The notes below the pieces were generated by a model that was not told the DNA's origin, ran no database searches, and worked only from the letters and a program-made list of their open reading frames with translations. Shown piece by piece: positions 18,852-27,831 of a stretch of 64,000 nucleotides of DNA. The DNA is taken from positions 38,436-102,435 of the forward strand of contig CANNFE010000011.1 of the NCBI GenBank assembly GCA_947503775.1, read 5' to 3'. The position numbers and the translations under genes were made by a program. This stretch comes from an uncultured Paracoccaceae bacterium. GTDB taxonomy: Bacteria > Pseudomonadota > Alphaproteobacteria > Rhodobacterales > Rhodobacteraceae. Position 1 is the stretch's first letter, and the number at the start of each line of letters is the position of its first letter.

Positions 18852-19328
18852 ATGTTGAATTCCGCCTCCGATCTTTCGCCCGCCACCGCCGCCCGCAAGC
18901 GACGCCTTTCCGTATTGGCGAAAGCCGGAGAGACCGCTTTGACCCCGCTCTTCGAGCGCCTTACCCAAACACATCCGATCGCGGGTTACACGGTCCTGCG
19001 GGCCCCCGAAGTCGGCACCAGCATGGTGCGCGGCCGTGCGGGCGGATCCGGGGCGCCGTTCAATCTGGGAGAGATGACCGTGACGCGCATGTCAGTGCGC
19101 CTGCCCTCGGGTGCGGTGGGGCATGGCTATGTCCAGGGCCGTTCGAAAGAGGCCGCATGTATGGTGGCATTGATCGATGCGATAGCTGAAGACGGGATGG
19201 CAGACGCGGTGGATGCCATGATCGTCACACCTTTGGAGCAGACGGCACAAACCGCGCGCATGGCACGCGCCGCAAAAGCGGCGGCGACCAAAGTCGAATT
19301 CTTCACCATGGTCCGGGGAGAGGGTTGA
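18852..19328 (+). CDS. phnG: PhnG, carbon-phosphorus lyase subunit
   Basis: 158 residues from the ATG at 18852. PhnG belongs to the C-P lyase core complex with PhnH, PhnI and PhnJ; with PhnI and PhnL it links phosphonate to ATP to give ribose-1-phosphonate triphosphate. Family features are VLRAPEVGTSMVRGRAGGSGAPFNLGEMTVTRMSV and GHGYVQGRSKEAACMVAL. The stop overlaps the phnH start. It is the first gene of the phnGHIJ-KLNM operon. Confidence 0.93.
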   Translation: MLNSASDLSPATAARKRRLSVLAKAGETALTPLFERLTQTHPIAGYTVLRAPEVGTSMVRGRAGGSGAPFNLGEMTVTRMSVRLPSGAVGHGYVQGRSKEAACMVALIDAIAEDGMADAVDAMIVTPLEQTAQTARMARAAKAAATKVEFFTMVRGEG

Positions 19329-19897
19329 TGCAAAACGCCGCGCTCGATGGGGGTCTTTCCTACCCCGCACGCGATGCCGCTTACGCCTTCCGCTCCGCGC
19401 TGGACGCGCTATCGCGGCCGGGAACAGTTCAAAAGATCGCGGGCGCAACGGCTCCCGACCCGTGCTCACCCGCCGCTGCGACCCTCATCGTGACATTGTG
19501 CGACCCAACGACCCCCCTCTATCTCGCGCCGTCGCATGACACTGCCGCACTCCGTGAATGGATCACCTTCCAGACCGGCGCCCCGTTTGTCCCTGCAACG
19601 GACGCGGTCTTTGCCCTTGGAACATGGGACACTCTGACGCCGCTTTGGGCCTACGCGGTCGGCACGCCGGCCTACCCGGATCGCTCGACAACCTTGATCG
19701 TCGAAATGCCCGCACTTGAGGCCAAAGGCGCGGTGCTGAGCGGCCCCGGCATCGAAACAACAGCGCACCTGAACCTGCCCGAGATCGACGCGTTCCAGCA
19801 CAACCGCGCGCATTTTCCACTCGGCTTGGATTTCTTCTTCACCTGCGAATCCCGTCTTGCGGGTTTGCCGCGCTCCACCCGCGTAAAGGAGGGATAG
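19328..19897 (+). CDS. phnH: PhnH, carbon-phosphorus lyase subunit
   Basis: 189 residues, near the usual 190. The start is the ATG at 19328, overlapping the phnG stop; an in-frame TTG at 19325 is less likely. PhnH is a core subunit of the C-P lyase complex. Family features include YPARDAAYAFRSALDALSRPG near the N-terminus, LVTLCDPTTPLYLA-like strand, GTPAYPDRSTTLIVE and LSGPGIE, then a C-terminal PLGLDFFFT. Confidence 0.92.
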   Translation: MQNAALDGGLSYPARDAAYAFRSALDALSRPGTVQKIAGATAPDPCSPAAATLIVTLCDPTTPLYLAPSHDTAALREWITFQTGAPFVPATDAVFALGTWDTLTPLWAYAVGTPAYPDRSTTLIVEMPALEAKGAVLSGPGIETTAHLNLPEIDAFQHNRAHFPLGLDFFFTCESRLAGLPRSTRVKEG

Positions 19898-19901
19898 GCT
19901 C

Positions 19902-20993
19902 ATGTATGTTGCTGTCAAAGGCGGAGAGCGGGCCATCGACAACGCCCATGTCTGGCTTGCCGAAGAACGTCGAGGCGATACCGACATTTCCGAGCTGTCG
20001 ATCGGGCAAATCCGCGAGCAATTGGCGCTGTCGGTTGATCGTGTGATGGCCGAAGGCTCGCTTTACGACCCGGATCTTGCGGCCCTCGCGATCAAACAGG
20101 CGCGCGGCGACATGATCGAGGCCGTGTTCCTGATCCGCGCCTACCGGACCACATTGCCGCGCTTTGGCGCGAGCGCACCCATCGATACCGGCGCGATGGC
20201 CTGTGACAGGCGCATCTCAGCCACCTACAAGGATCTGCCCGGCGGACAGGTCCTGGGCCCGACCTTTGACTACACGCACAGGCTGCTGGATTTTGCGCTC
20301 GCAGCTGAGGGTCTGGAGCCGGCCGAGGCACCCGAAGCGCCAGCTGTCGCAGGCGACTTGCCACATGTCACCAATTTTCTGGCACAGGAAGATCTCATCC
20401 AGCGTGAACCTGAAGGCTCTGACACGCCGCGTGATCTGACGCGCGAGCCGCTGGATTTTCCGACGGATCGCCCCCTGCGCCTTCAAGCGCTCAGCCGAGG
20501 GGATGAGGGATTTGTGCTGTCGATGGCCTATTCGACCCAGCGGGGCTACGGGCGCAACCACCCCTTTGTCGGTGAGCTTCGGATCGGGACCGTGACGGTC
20601 GAAATGGACATCCCCGAACTGGGATTCGCAATCGAAATCGGCGAGGTTTTGGCAACGGAATGCGAGACCGTGAACCAGTTCACCGGCTCCAAGACCGAGG
20701 CGCCACAATTCACGCGCGGCTACGGCCTGACCTTCGGGCGTTGCGAGCGAAAGGCGATCTCGATGGCCTTGGTCGACCGCGCGATGCGGTGGGCCGAATT
20801 GGGAGAGGACAATGTAGGCGCCCCCGCGCAGGACGAGGAATTCGTCCTCTATCACAGCGATAACGTGCAGGCCTCGGGCTTTTTGGAGCACATCAAACTG
20901 CCCCACTATGTCGACTTCCAGTCCGAGCTGGAACTCATCCGCCGCCTCCGGGCCGAGGCCATGGCAGGCCAGCGTCGGGAGGCCGCAGAATGA
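19902..20993 (+). CDS. phnI: PhnI, carbon-phosphorus lyase subunit
   Basis: 363 residues, standard length. PhnI is the nucleosidase-type core subunit that acts with PhnG, PhnH and PhnL to make ribose 1-phosphonate 5-triphosphate. It begins MYVAVKGGERAIDNAHVWLAE and has the conserved RAYRTTLPRFG, RRISATYKDLPGGQVLGPTFDYTHRLLDF and AYSTQRGYGRNHPF. The stop overlaps phnJ by an ATGA, as is normal for this tightly coupled operon. Confidence 0.95.
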   Translation: MYVAVKGGERAIDNAHVWLAEERRGDTDISELSIGQIREQLALSVDRVMAEGSLYDPDLAALAIKQARGDMIEAVFLIRAYRTTLPRFGASAPIDTGAMACDRRISATYKDLPGGQVLGPTFDYTHRLLDFALAAEGLEPAEAPEAPAVAGDLPHVTNFLAQEDLIQREPEGSDTPRDLTREPLDFPTDRPLRLQALSRGDEGFVLSMAYSTQRGYGRNHPFVGELRIGTVTVEMDIPELGFAIEIGEVLATECETVNQFTGSKTEAPQFTRGYGLTFGRCERKAISMALVDRAMRWAELGEDNVGAPAQDEEFVLYHSDNVQASGFLEHIKLPHYVDFQSELELIRRLRAEAMAGQRREAAE

Positions 20994-21880
20994 CCGATCA
21001 GGCCTATAATTTCGCCTACCTCGATGAACAGACCAAGCGCATGATCCGCCGTGCGATCCTGAAAGGCGTGGCGGTGCCGGGCTATCAGGTGCCCTTCGCC
21101 AGCCGCGAGATGCCGATGCCCTACGGCTGGGGGACCGGCGGCGTGCAGGTCAGCGCCGCGTGCCTGACCCCCGACGACACGCTGAAGGTGATCGACCAGG
21201 GCGCAGATGATACGACGAACGCAGTCTCGATCCGCAAGTTCTTCGAGAAAACAGCGGATGTCACCGTGACCGAGAAGACCTCAGAGGCGTCCGTCATCCA
21301 AACCCGCCACCGCATTCCAGAGGAGCCGCTGACCGAAGACCAGATCCTGGTCTATCAGGTGCCGATCCCCGAACCCTTGCGGTTTCTGGAACCCTCTGAG
21401 GTTGAAACCCGCAAGATGCACAGCCTCGAGGAATACGGGCTGATGTATGTGAAACTCTACGAGGATATTTCGCGGCACGGCGAGATCGCGACGGCTTACG
21501 CCTATCCAGTGAAGGTCGAGGACCGTTACGTTATGGACCCCTCGCCGATCCCGAAGTTCGACAATCCCAAGATGGAAGGCGCGGCGTTGCAACTCTTTGG
21601 CGCCGGGCGTGAGCAACGCATCTACGCGGTGCCGCCCTATACCAAGGTCGTCAGCCTCGATTTCGAAGATTACCCGTTCGACCCGTCCAAGGCGCCGCAT
21701 CCTTGTGCGCTTTGCGGGGCGAAGGACAGCTATCTCGACGAGGTTATCACCAACTATCAAGGCGGGCGGATGTTTGTGTGTTCTGATACCGATTTTTGTG
21801 CGCAGCGCCGCGCAGCAGGGTTCACGGGCACGATGACCAACAGTCGCGAATTCGTGATAGAGACAGAGGCGCGGAAATGA
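20990..21880 (+). CDS. phnJ: PhnJ, C-P lyase radical SAM enzyme
   Basis: 296 residues. PhnJ cleaves the C-P bond of ribose 1-phosphonate 5-phosphate through a [4Fe-4S] cluster and S-adenosylmethionine, releasing the hydrocarbon and a cyclic phosphate. It begins with YNFAYLDEQTKRMIRRAILKG. The C-terminal cluster cysteines are visible in PHPCALCGAKDSY and in MFVCSDTDFC, keeping all four cysteines of the family. The stop ATGA overlaps the next gene. Confidence 0.95.
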   Translation: MTDQAYNFAYLDEQTKRMIRRAILKGVAVPGYQVPFASREMPMPYGWGTGGVQVSAACLTPDDTLKVIDQGADDTTNAVSIRKFFEKTADVTVTEKTSEASVIQTRHRIPEEPLTEDQILVYQVPIPEPLRFLEPSEVETRKMHSLEEYGLMYVKLYEDISRHGEIATAYAYPVKVEDRYVMDPSPIPKFDNPKMEGAALQLFGAGREQRIYAVPPYTKVVSLDFEDYPFDPSKAPHPCALCGAKDSYLDEVITNYQGGRMFVCSDTDFCAQRRAAGFTGTMTNSREFVIETEARK

Positions 21881-22449
21881 CCGATCGCGCAATCTTCCTG
21901 ACCCATGAGGAGGTCGAAATTGACCCGGATGTGCCGGTGCCCGATTGGGGTCTAAGTGTCGAAGGCGTCGCGCGGCATACGCGTTTCGCAGCGAACAGCG
22001 CCTTGGACGGCGTTCGCGCGATCTATGCCAGCACCGAAAGAAAAGCGCGCGAGGCGGCAGCTTTGATGGCCGATCCGCGCGGCCTCACGGTCCGCATGCA
22101 GGCCGATCTGGGTGAGAATGACCGCTCTGCCACCGGGTATCTGCCACCCGAGCTGTTTTGGCCCGTCGTCGATCAATTCTTTGCCGAACCCGACCGATCG
22201 GTCCGCGGATGGGAAACCGCGCGCGACGCACAGCGCAGGATCGGGCGCGCCATCCGCGCGCTTTCCGATCGCGCGCCGGCGGGCGACATCTTGTTTGTCG
22301 CCCATGGCGGTGTGGTCGCGCTCCTGCGCTGCGCCCTTCTGGGGATCGAGATCACCAGGTCACAAGGCCAGCCGCATCCCGGCGGCGGTTGCTGGTTTGC
22401 CTTCGACCGCGCCGACGGTGGCACGCCGACGGAATGGAGCGCGATATGA
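21877..22449 (+). CDS. Histidine phosphatase-like protein inside the C-P lyase operon
   Basis: 190 residues from the ATG at 21877, overlapping phnJ and phnK by ATGA at each end, so it belongs to the operon. The fold is the phosphoglycerate mutase-like histidine phosphatase: IYASTERKAREAAALMA, and the second histidine motif FVAHGGVVALLRCALLG. The N-terminal catalytic motif, normally RHG or RHP, reads THEE (AIFLTHEEVEI), keeping the histidine but losing the arginine. It may act on a phosphoribosyl intermediate, fitting the absence of phnP in this window, or be a weak or regulatory homologue. Confidence 0.8.
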   Translation: MTDRAIFLTHEEVEIDPDVPVPDWGLSVEGVARHTRFAANSALDGVRAIYASTERKAREAAALMADPRGLTVRMQADLGENDRSATGYLPPELFWPVVDQFFAEPDRSVRGWETARDAQRRIGRAIRALSDRAPAGDILFVAHGGVVALLRCALLGIEITRSQGQPHPGGGCWFAFDRADGGTPTEWSAI

Positions 22450-23216
22450 CACCTCTTCTGGATGTACGCGACCTGACAAAAAGCTATGGCGGGCGGATCG
22501 GATGCGCGGACGTTTCGTTCAACCTCTATCCAGGTGAGGTTTTGGGGATTGTGGGCGAAAGCGGGTCGGGCAAGTCGACTTTACTGAATTGCCTGGCCGG
22601 GCATCTGCCGCCCGATCGAGGCGAGGTGGTGTTCGACACCCGCGCCGAGGGGCCGCGGGATGTGATGCAGATGTCTGAGCCCGAGCGGCGGATGCTGAGA
22701 CGCACGGATTGGGCATTCGTACATCAGAACCCCCGCGACGGGTTGCGGATGCGGGTGAGCGCGGGCGGCAATGTCGGCGAGCGCTTGATGGCCGTCGGCG
22801 CGCGCCATTATGGCGAGATCCGTCAACAGGCGCTTGACTGGCTGGAGCGGGTGGAGATTGCAGACAACCGTATAGACGACCGCCCGGCAGCCTTTTCGGG
22901 CGGCATGCAGCAGCGGCTCCAGATCGCGCGAAACCTCGTGACCGGGCCGCGCCTGATCTTCATGGACGAGCCAACCGGCGGACTTGATGTCAGCGTGCAG
23001 GCGCGGCTTCTGGACCTTCTGCGCGGCCTTGTGCGGCAGATGGGATTGTCGGCGGTCGTGGTCACACATGATTTGGCCGTGGTGCGCCTGTTGGCAGATC
23101 GGCTGATGGTGATGAAGGACGGCCACGTGATCGAGACGGGCCTGACGGACCAGGTGCTCGACGATCCGCAGGCGCCCTATACGCAGCTTCTGGTCAGTTC
23201 AGTCTTGCAAGTATGA
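22446..23216 (+). CDS. phnK: PhnK, C-P lyase complex ABC-type ATPase
   Basis: 256 residues from the ATG at 22446. It has Walker A GESGSGKSTLLNCL, signature AFSGGMQQRLQIARNL and Walker B LIFMDEPTGGLDVS. PhnK binds the PhnGHIJ core and is needed for C-P bond cleavage; it is not a membrane transporter subunit despite its ABC form. Its length and its place after phnJ fit. A longer open frame upstream runs through the phosphatase gene and is spurious. Confidence 0.93.
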   Translation: MTPLLDVRDLTKSYGGRIGCADVSFNLYPGEVLGIVGESGSGKSTLLNCLAGHLPPDRGEVVFDTRAEGPRDVMQMSEPERRMLRRTDWAFVHQNPRDGLRMRVSAGGNVGERLMAVGARHYGEIRQQALDWLERVEIADNRIDDRPAAFSGGMQQRLQIARNLVTGPRLIFMDEPTGGLDVSVQARLLDLLRGLVRQMGLSAVVVTHDLAVVRLLADRLMVMKDGHVIETGLTDQVLDDPQAPYTQLLVSSVLQV

Positions 23217-23274
23217 GCCGGGGGTTTTGCACGCGAAACCTTTACGACTATTTGATTTTAACGAAGGGTTAGCC

Positions 23275-23955
23275 ATGATCGCGGTTGAAAACCTGACCAA
23301 GACCTTCACGCTGCACAATCAGGATGCCGCTGTCATCCCTGTGATCGCAGGCGCCGGATTTGCGGTCGAACCGGGCGAATGTGTGGCCCTGACCGGGGAC
23401 AGCGGCGCAGGCAAATCGACGGTCATGCGCATCCTTTACGGCAACTACCTGGCGCAAGGCGGCGCGGTTCGGATCGGCGGCCTGGACATCACCAAGGCCG
23501 AGCCGCGCGAGATTTTGCAATTGCGCCGCGACGTCCTCGGCTATGTCAGCCAGTTCCTGCGTGTCGTCCCGCGGGTGCCGACACTCGATGTCGTTTCGGA
23601 GCCGCTGCTGAATGTCGGCTGGTCCAAAGCCGATGCGACAGCCCGTGCGCGGGAGCTGCTGGAACGGCTCCGCATTCCCGAGCGGCTCTGGTCGTTGTCA
23701 CCGACAACGTTCTCGGGCGGCGAGCAACAGCGGGTGAATATCGCGCGCGGCTTTACCCATAGCTACCCGGCGCTGCTGCTCGATGAGCCGACCGCCAGCC
23801 TTGACGCAGCAAACCGTGAGACTGTTTTGACGCTGATCGAAGAGGCCAAGGCAGATGGCGCGGCCATTGTCGGCATCTTCCACGATCTGGACGCGCGCAG
23901 CCGCGTGGCGGACCGGGAAATCGATGTCTCCGCCTTCACGCCAAGGGCCGCGTGA
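23275..23955 (+). CDS. phnL: PhnL, C-P lyase complex ABC-type ATPase
   Basis: 226 residues from the ATG at 23275. Walker A is GDSGAGKSTVMRIL, the signature TFSGGEQQRVNIARGF and Walker B ALLLDEPTASLDA. PhnL acts with PhnG, PhnH and PhnI in the first step of phosphonate activation. phnN overlaps its stop by one base. The 58-base spacer from phnK is the longest within the operon up to phnN and contains a weak GAAGGGTT upstream of the ATG. Confidence 0.92.
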   Translation: MIAVENLTKTFTLHNQDAAVIPVIAGAGFAVEPGECVALTGDSGAGKSTVMRILYGNYLAQGGAVRIGGLDITKAEPREILQLRRDVLGYVSQFLRVVPRVPTLDVVSEPLLNVGWSKADATARARELLERLRIPERLWSLSPTTFSGGEQQRVNIARGFTHSYPALLLDEPTASLDAANRETVLTLIEEAKADGAAIVGIFHDLDARSRVADREIDVSAFTPRAA

Positions 23956-24497
23956 TGGCGGGGCGCTTCATCGCAGTGGTTGGACCGTCCGGTGTGGGCA
24001 AGGACAGCTTGATGGAAGGACTGTGCTCCATCCGGGCCGACCTGCACCGCGTCCGGCGGGTCATCACCCGGTCGCCCGATTTGGGCGGTGAAGACTTCGA
24101 GCATGTCTCGGAGAGTCTCTTTGCAGCCCGCGCCGCCAGCGGTGATTTCGCGCTGCATTGGACGGCCCATGGCCTGAGCTACGGGATCCCGAATACGGTG
24201 CGAAACGTGATGGCCGATGGGAAAGATGCCTTGGCGAACCTGTCACGCACGATGCTTCAGGCCGCTGACGACACGTTCGACGACCTTCTCGTGCTGCATG
24301 TCACAGCCAGCCCAGAGATCCTTGCGCGCCGCTTGGCACAGCGCGGGCGGGAACACGATCATGAAATTGATCGTCGTCTGGCCCGGCCCAAGCCGGTGAT
24401 GCCGGAGGGTCTCAAGACTATCACCATCGACAATTCCGGGCCCTTGGCCAAAAGCGTTGCAGCGGCGGCAGCTGCCCTTTATCCGGAGAAGGTATAG
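23955..24497 (+). CDS. phnN: PhnN, ribose 1,5-bisphosphate phosphokinase
   Basis: 180 residues from the ATG at 23955. It phosphorylates ribose 1,5-bisphosphate to PRPP, returning the ribose moiety of the C-P lyase pathway to nucleotide metabolism. The P-loop is FIAVVGPSGVGKDSLMEGL, then RRVITRSPDLGGEDFEHVSE and the C-terminal LARRLAQRGREHDHEIDRRLAR typical of guanylate-kinase-like PhnN proteins. It overlaps phnL. Confidence 0.92.
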   Translation: MAGRFIAVVGPSGVGKDSLMEGLCSIRADLHRVRRVITRSPDLGGEDFEHVSESLFAARAASGDFALHWTAHGLSYGIPNTVRNVMADGKDALANLSRTMLQAADDTFDDLLVLHVTASPEILARRLAQRGREHDHEIDRRLARPKPVMPEGLKTITIDNSGPLAKSVAAAAAALYPEKV

Positions 24498-24601
24498 CGA
24501 TGGACCAGGTGGACCTTGCCGGCAGCACCCTCTCCCACCAGGGCAAGTCGGCACCGCGTAAAGCCCGTATCTTTTGAACTTAACCATGCCCGAGGCTTTC
24601 C

Positions 24602-25768
24602 ATGCCTGAAGATGTGACTGTCACCGCTAACCCTGTTGTCCTTGCCAATGCCGAAGTCATAACGCCCGGGGGGGCATTCCGCGGGCGGGTCGTTCTGCTC
24701 GGCGACAAGATCGCCGAGCTGGCCGAGGGGGGTGACGTGCCTGCCGGTGCGATTGATTGCGGCGGCGACGTGGTCGCGCCGGGTCTGGTTGAGTTGCACA
24801 CCGACAATCTGGAGCGCCATATCCGCCCGCGACCGGCCGTCAACTGGCCTCACAACGCCGCGATTGCGGCCCATGATGCGGAACTGGCATCTTGCGGGAT
24901 CACCACGGTGTTCGATGCGATCCGGGTGGGCTCGATCGAAGGCAAGGGCGGCACCGGCTGGTCGCGATACGCCCGTGAGCTGGCCGATGAGGTTCTTGCG
25001 ATGCGGGCCAAAGGCGCACTGAAGATCAGCCATCACCTGCATCTGCGGGCCGAGATATGCTCGCATTCGCTTATCGACGAACTGGCGCAATTCGGGCCGG
25101 AAGACCGGGTCGGCATCGTGAGCCTGATGGACCACACACCGGGGCAGCGGCAATTTACCGATATCGGCCAGTACGAAATCTATATGAAGGGCAAGCATGG
25201 GCTGTCCGATGACAGCTTCGAAGAACACGTGCGCACCCGGCAGGCCCTTGGCGAACAGGTCCGGGACACGCACGAGGTGGCGGCTGTGGCCGCAGCAGGT
25301 CGCTTCGGCGCGGTGCTGGCCAGCCATGACGATACTCTGGTCGACCATGTGGACCGGTCTGCCGGATATGGCATCGCGCTGGCCGAGTTTCCGACGACCC
25401 TGGCGGCGGCCCAAGCCTGCCGCGCCCACGGGATCGCCGTGATGATGGGCGCGCCAAACCTGGTCCGCGGCGGCTCGCATTCCGGCAATGTCGCGGCGGC
25501 CGACCTGGCCGAGGCGGGCCTGCTGGACATCCTGTCCTCCGATTACGTGCCGTCGGCGCTCTTGTTCGCGGCAATTCGGTTGGGAACGCTATGGGAGGAT
25601 CTTCCGCGGGCTTTGGCGACCGTCAGTTCCGCCCCGGCAAAAGCGGCAGGCCTGACAGATCGGGGCGAGATTTCCGTCGGCCAGCGCGGCGATCTCGTGC
25701 GCTTTCGGTTGGAGGGCGAGGTTCCGGTCCTGCAGGGCGTCTGGTCGAGCGGTCGGCGGGTCGCCTGA
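24602..25768 (+). CDS. phnM: PhnM, ribose 1-methylphosphonate 5-triphosphate diphosphatase
   Basis: 388 residues. This amidohydrolase removes pyrophosphate from the ribose 1-phosphonate 5-triphosphate made by PhnGHIL, giving the PhnJ substrate. Family residues are in APGLVELHTDNLERHIRPR, SLMDHTPGQRQFTD, ASHDDT, FPTTLAAAQACR and GAPNLVRGGSHSGN. It is the last gene of the operon and lies 105 bases after phnN, with a convergent epimerase remnant downstream. A second PhnM-like gene lies at 26613-27764. Confidence 0.94.
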   Translation: MPEDVTVTANPVVLANAEVITPGGAFRGRVVLLGDKIAELAEGGDVPAGAIDCGGDVVAPGLVELHTDNLERHIRPRPAVNWPHNAAIAAHDAELASCGITTVFDAIRVGSIEGKGGTGWSRYARELADEVLAMRAKGALKISHHLHLRAEICSHSLIDELAQFGPEDRVGIVSLMDHTPGQRQFTDIGQYEIYMKGKHGLSDDSFEEHVRTRQALGEQVRDTHEVAAVAAAGRFGAVLASHDDTLVDHVDRSAGYGIALAEFPTTLAAAQACRAHGIAVMMGAPNLVRGGSHSGNVAAADLAEAGLLDILSSDYVPSALLFAAIRLGTLWEDLPRALATVSSAPAKAAGLTDRGEISVGQRGDLVRFRLEGEVPVLQGVWSSGRRVA

Positions 25769-25773
25769 CGGCC

Positions 25774-26613
25774 CTAGCACGCCAACCCTTCGCGAGTGAG
25801 ATAGTCCATCGCCGCCGGGATGGTGGAGGCATCCGCCAATTCCAAAACCAGATGCGGGCGCTGCGGAAGTGCTGCGATGGCACGGAACACCGCGTGCCAA
25901 TTCACCGTCCCGCGCCCCGGCGGCCAGTGGCGGTCCGCATATCCATCTGCATCTTAAAGATGAACATGGGCCAGCAGCGCGCCGGCATCATTGACGAAAT
26001 AGTCCACCGGCGGCGCGCCGGTTGCGCCATGGGCGTAATGGGCATGGCCGGTGTCGATGGAAAGCCGCACGGCGTCGGAGCCCAAGCTATCCGCCAGGTC
26101 CCGACGCCAGGATGGGTCGATATCTTCGATGTTCTCGATCACCAAGGTCACGCCGTGGGTTTCTGCCCGAGCGACCACATCGCGCAGGATCTCGTTGACC
26201 CGCTCGATAATCAGGTCTTTTGCAAACCCGCCGAGCCCCGGCTTGCGCATATGGCCCGCATTATACCAGGTCCAGGTCGAGAACGGGGAATGGATGACCA
26301 TCTGGGTGGCCCCCAGCCGCAGCGCCGCCTCAAGTCCCAAATTCATCCGGTTGGTCACCAAAGGGGCGATTTCCGGATCTCGAGCATCCAAGGGAAGATC
26401 GAAAAACGGCCCGTGAATGTCCAGGCGCCCGTCAAAGCCGTCCAGAAGCGCCTTTGCGTGATCGACACGGGACTGCCAATCGCCAAGCAGGAGCTCTGCC
26501 GCAGTGAAATCCTGAACCTCGAGGTCGCGCTGACCCTCGATCAGCCATTCGCGATAGGTCGGCAGGTCAGCGACGTTCAGAGCCGCGCCGATGGGCAAAG
26601 GAAGGTCAGCCAT
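25774..26613 (-). pseudogene. Sugar phosphate isomerase/epimerase interrupted by a TAA codon
   Basis: A TIM-barrel isomerase/epimerase reads from the ATG at 26613 through DIHGPFFDLPLDARD, MVIHSPFSTW, LVIENIEDIDPSW and LSIDTGHAHYAHG. At 25954-25956 an in-frame TAA interrupts AHVHL-stop-DADGYADRHWPPGRG. The reading frame then continues cleanly for 60 codons to a TAG at 25774-25776. The family sequence at this point is normally HLQDADG, so CAA to TAA is the simplest explanation. The lost part holds a metal-ligand region. Upstream it overlaps phnM2 by ATGA, so it was the second gene of that operon. A read-through or sequencing error remains possible. Confidence 0.85.
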
Positions 26614-27764
26614 CAGAACACCCGCTGTCCGGCACGCCAGACGGCCTGCACAAGCGGTTGGCCGCTCTCGACGCGTACGGCCACGAGATCGGCGCGCGCG
26701 CCCTCGGCAATCTGGCCGCGATCGTTGAGCCCGGCAAGCCGTGCGGGAGCCCGCGTGACCATGTCTAGCGCGGAGGACAGATCGTAAGGCAGCGCCGGAT
26801 CAGCGGCGATTTTGAAGGCGGCGTCCAGCGGCGAACGCGGGATGTAGTCCGAGGCCAGTACGTCCACGAGACCGTGGGACAGAAGCTCTGCCACCGCGAC
26901 GTTGCCGGACTGAGAGCCGCCGCGCAGGTAGTTTGGTGCGCCGACCACGACGGTCAGACCCGCCTCGCGTGCCCGCTCGGCAGCGGCCCGCGTGGTGGGG
27001 AATTCGGAAATCTTGCAGCCCTCGGATTCAGCCTGATCGACATGGGCGGCTGTCGCGTCGTCATGGCTCATCAACGGCACGCCCGCACGGCGAGCCGCAT
27101 CGACGCAATGGGCGCGCACCGAGGCTCCGTGGGCCTTCGAGCGATCGAAAAGCTCGTCCATCATGCGGCGGCCTTCGATCTCATCGACCTCCATGTCGCG
27201 GATCATGTGCCAGAACCACTTGTCGACATCCGGGCTCTGCCGGTCTCCAGGAGTGTGATCCATGACCGACAGCAGACGCGTGATTGGCAGATCGATCGTC
27301 GCGTCCACCAGCGCCGGGGTCGCGGGATCGGAGATCTCGCAACGAAGATGCAAAAGATGCTCAGCCCGAAACAGATCCCGCTCCACTGCATCGCTGATCG
27401 CGGCCGCCAGTGGGCGCAACAACTCACGGCGTTCCTGTTTCTGCATCGATGCACCGACCGAGAGGCTGTCGAAAACCGTCGTCGTCCCGCCGGAGATGAC
27501 AACGGCGTCATAGGCCAAAAGCGCAGGCAGAAAGTCCCAGATCACCCCCACCCGAGGATGCGTGTGCCGTTCCACATGATCTGTGTGAAGATCGATGATG
27601 CCCGGGATCAAATAGGCGCCCCTCAGGTCCTCTCCATCAGCTGTGTCGGTGAAACCGGCGATTTGCCCGTCTTCGATCGCAAGCGCGCCTTCCACGAGTC
27701 CAGTCGGCGTGACGATCTGTGCGCCGGTAAAAACGGTGGCGGCCTGATCAAAGCGGTCGAACAT
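26613..27764 (-). CDS. Second PhnM-like amidohydrolase
   Basis: 383 residues from the ATG at 27764, with an AGAGAGCAA before it. It has the same motifs as phnM: IPGIIDLHTDHVERHTHPR, SVMDHTPGDRQSPD, SHDDATAAHVDQAE, FPTTRAAAERAREAG and GAPNYLRGGSQSGN. It is clearly paralogous to the gene at 24602 but diverged. It probably hydrolyses a different triphosphate or alkylphosphonate derivative. It heads a leftward two-gene operon with the interrupted epimerase and has its own candidate Pho box. Confidence 0.88.
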   Translation of the reverse strand: MFDRFDQAATVFTGAQIVTPTGLVEGALAIEDGQIAGFTDTADGEDLRGAYLIPGIIDLHTDHVERHTHPRVGVIWDFLPALLAYDAVVISGGTTTVFDSLSVGASMQKQERRELLRPLAAAISDAVERDLFRAEHLLHLRCEISDPATPALVDATIDLPITRLLSVMDHTPGDRQSPDVDKWFWHMIRDMEVDEIEGRRMMDELFDRSKAHGASVRAHCVDAARRAGVPLMSHDDATAAHVDQAESEGCKISEFPTTRAAAERAREAGLTVVVGAPNYLRGGSQSGNVAVAELLSHGLVDVLASDYIPRSPLDAAFKIAADPALPYDLSSALDMVTRAPARLAGLNDRGQIAEGARADLVAVRVESGQPLVQAVWRAGQRVF

Positions 27765-27831
27765 TTGCTCTCTCCGGTGAATAGGAAACCCCCGGGTATG
27801 TCCGGCCAGGTAACAGCTGCTGCAAACTGAC

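Noticed and set aside
25954..25956. TAA in the epimerase as a recoded amino acid
   Set aside because: Selenocysteine and pyrrolysine use UGA and UAG; UAA here is best read as a nonsense mutation.
26874..27830. 318-codon plus-strand open frame opposite phnM2
   Set aside because: Shadow of the amidohydrolase gene, with no domain signature.
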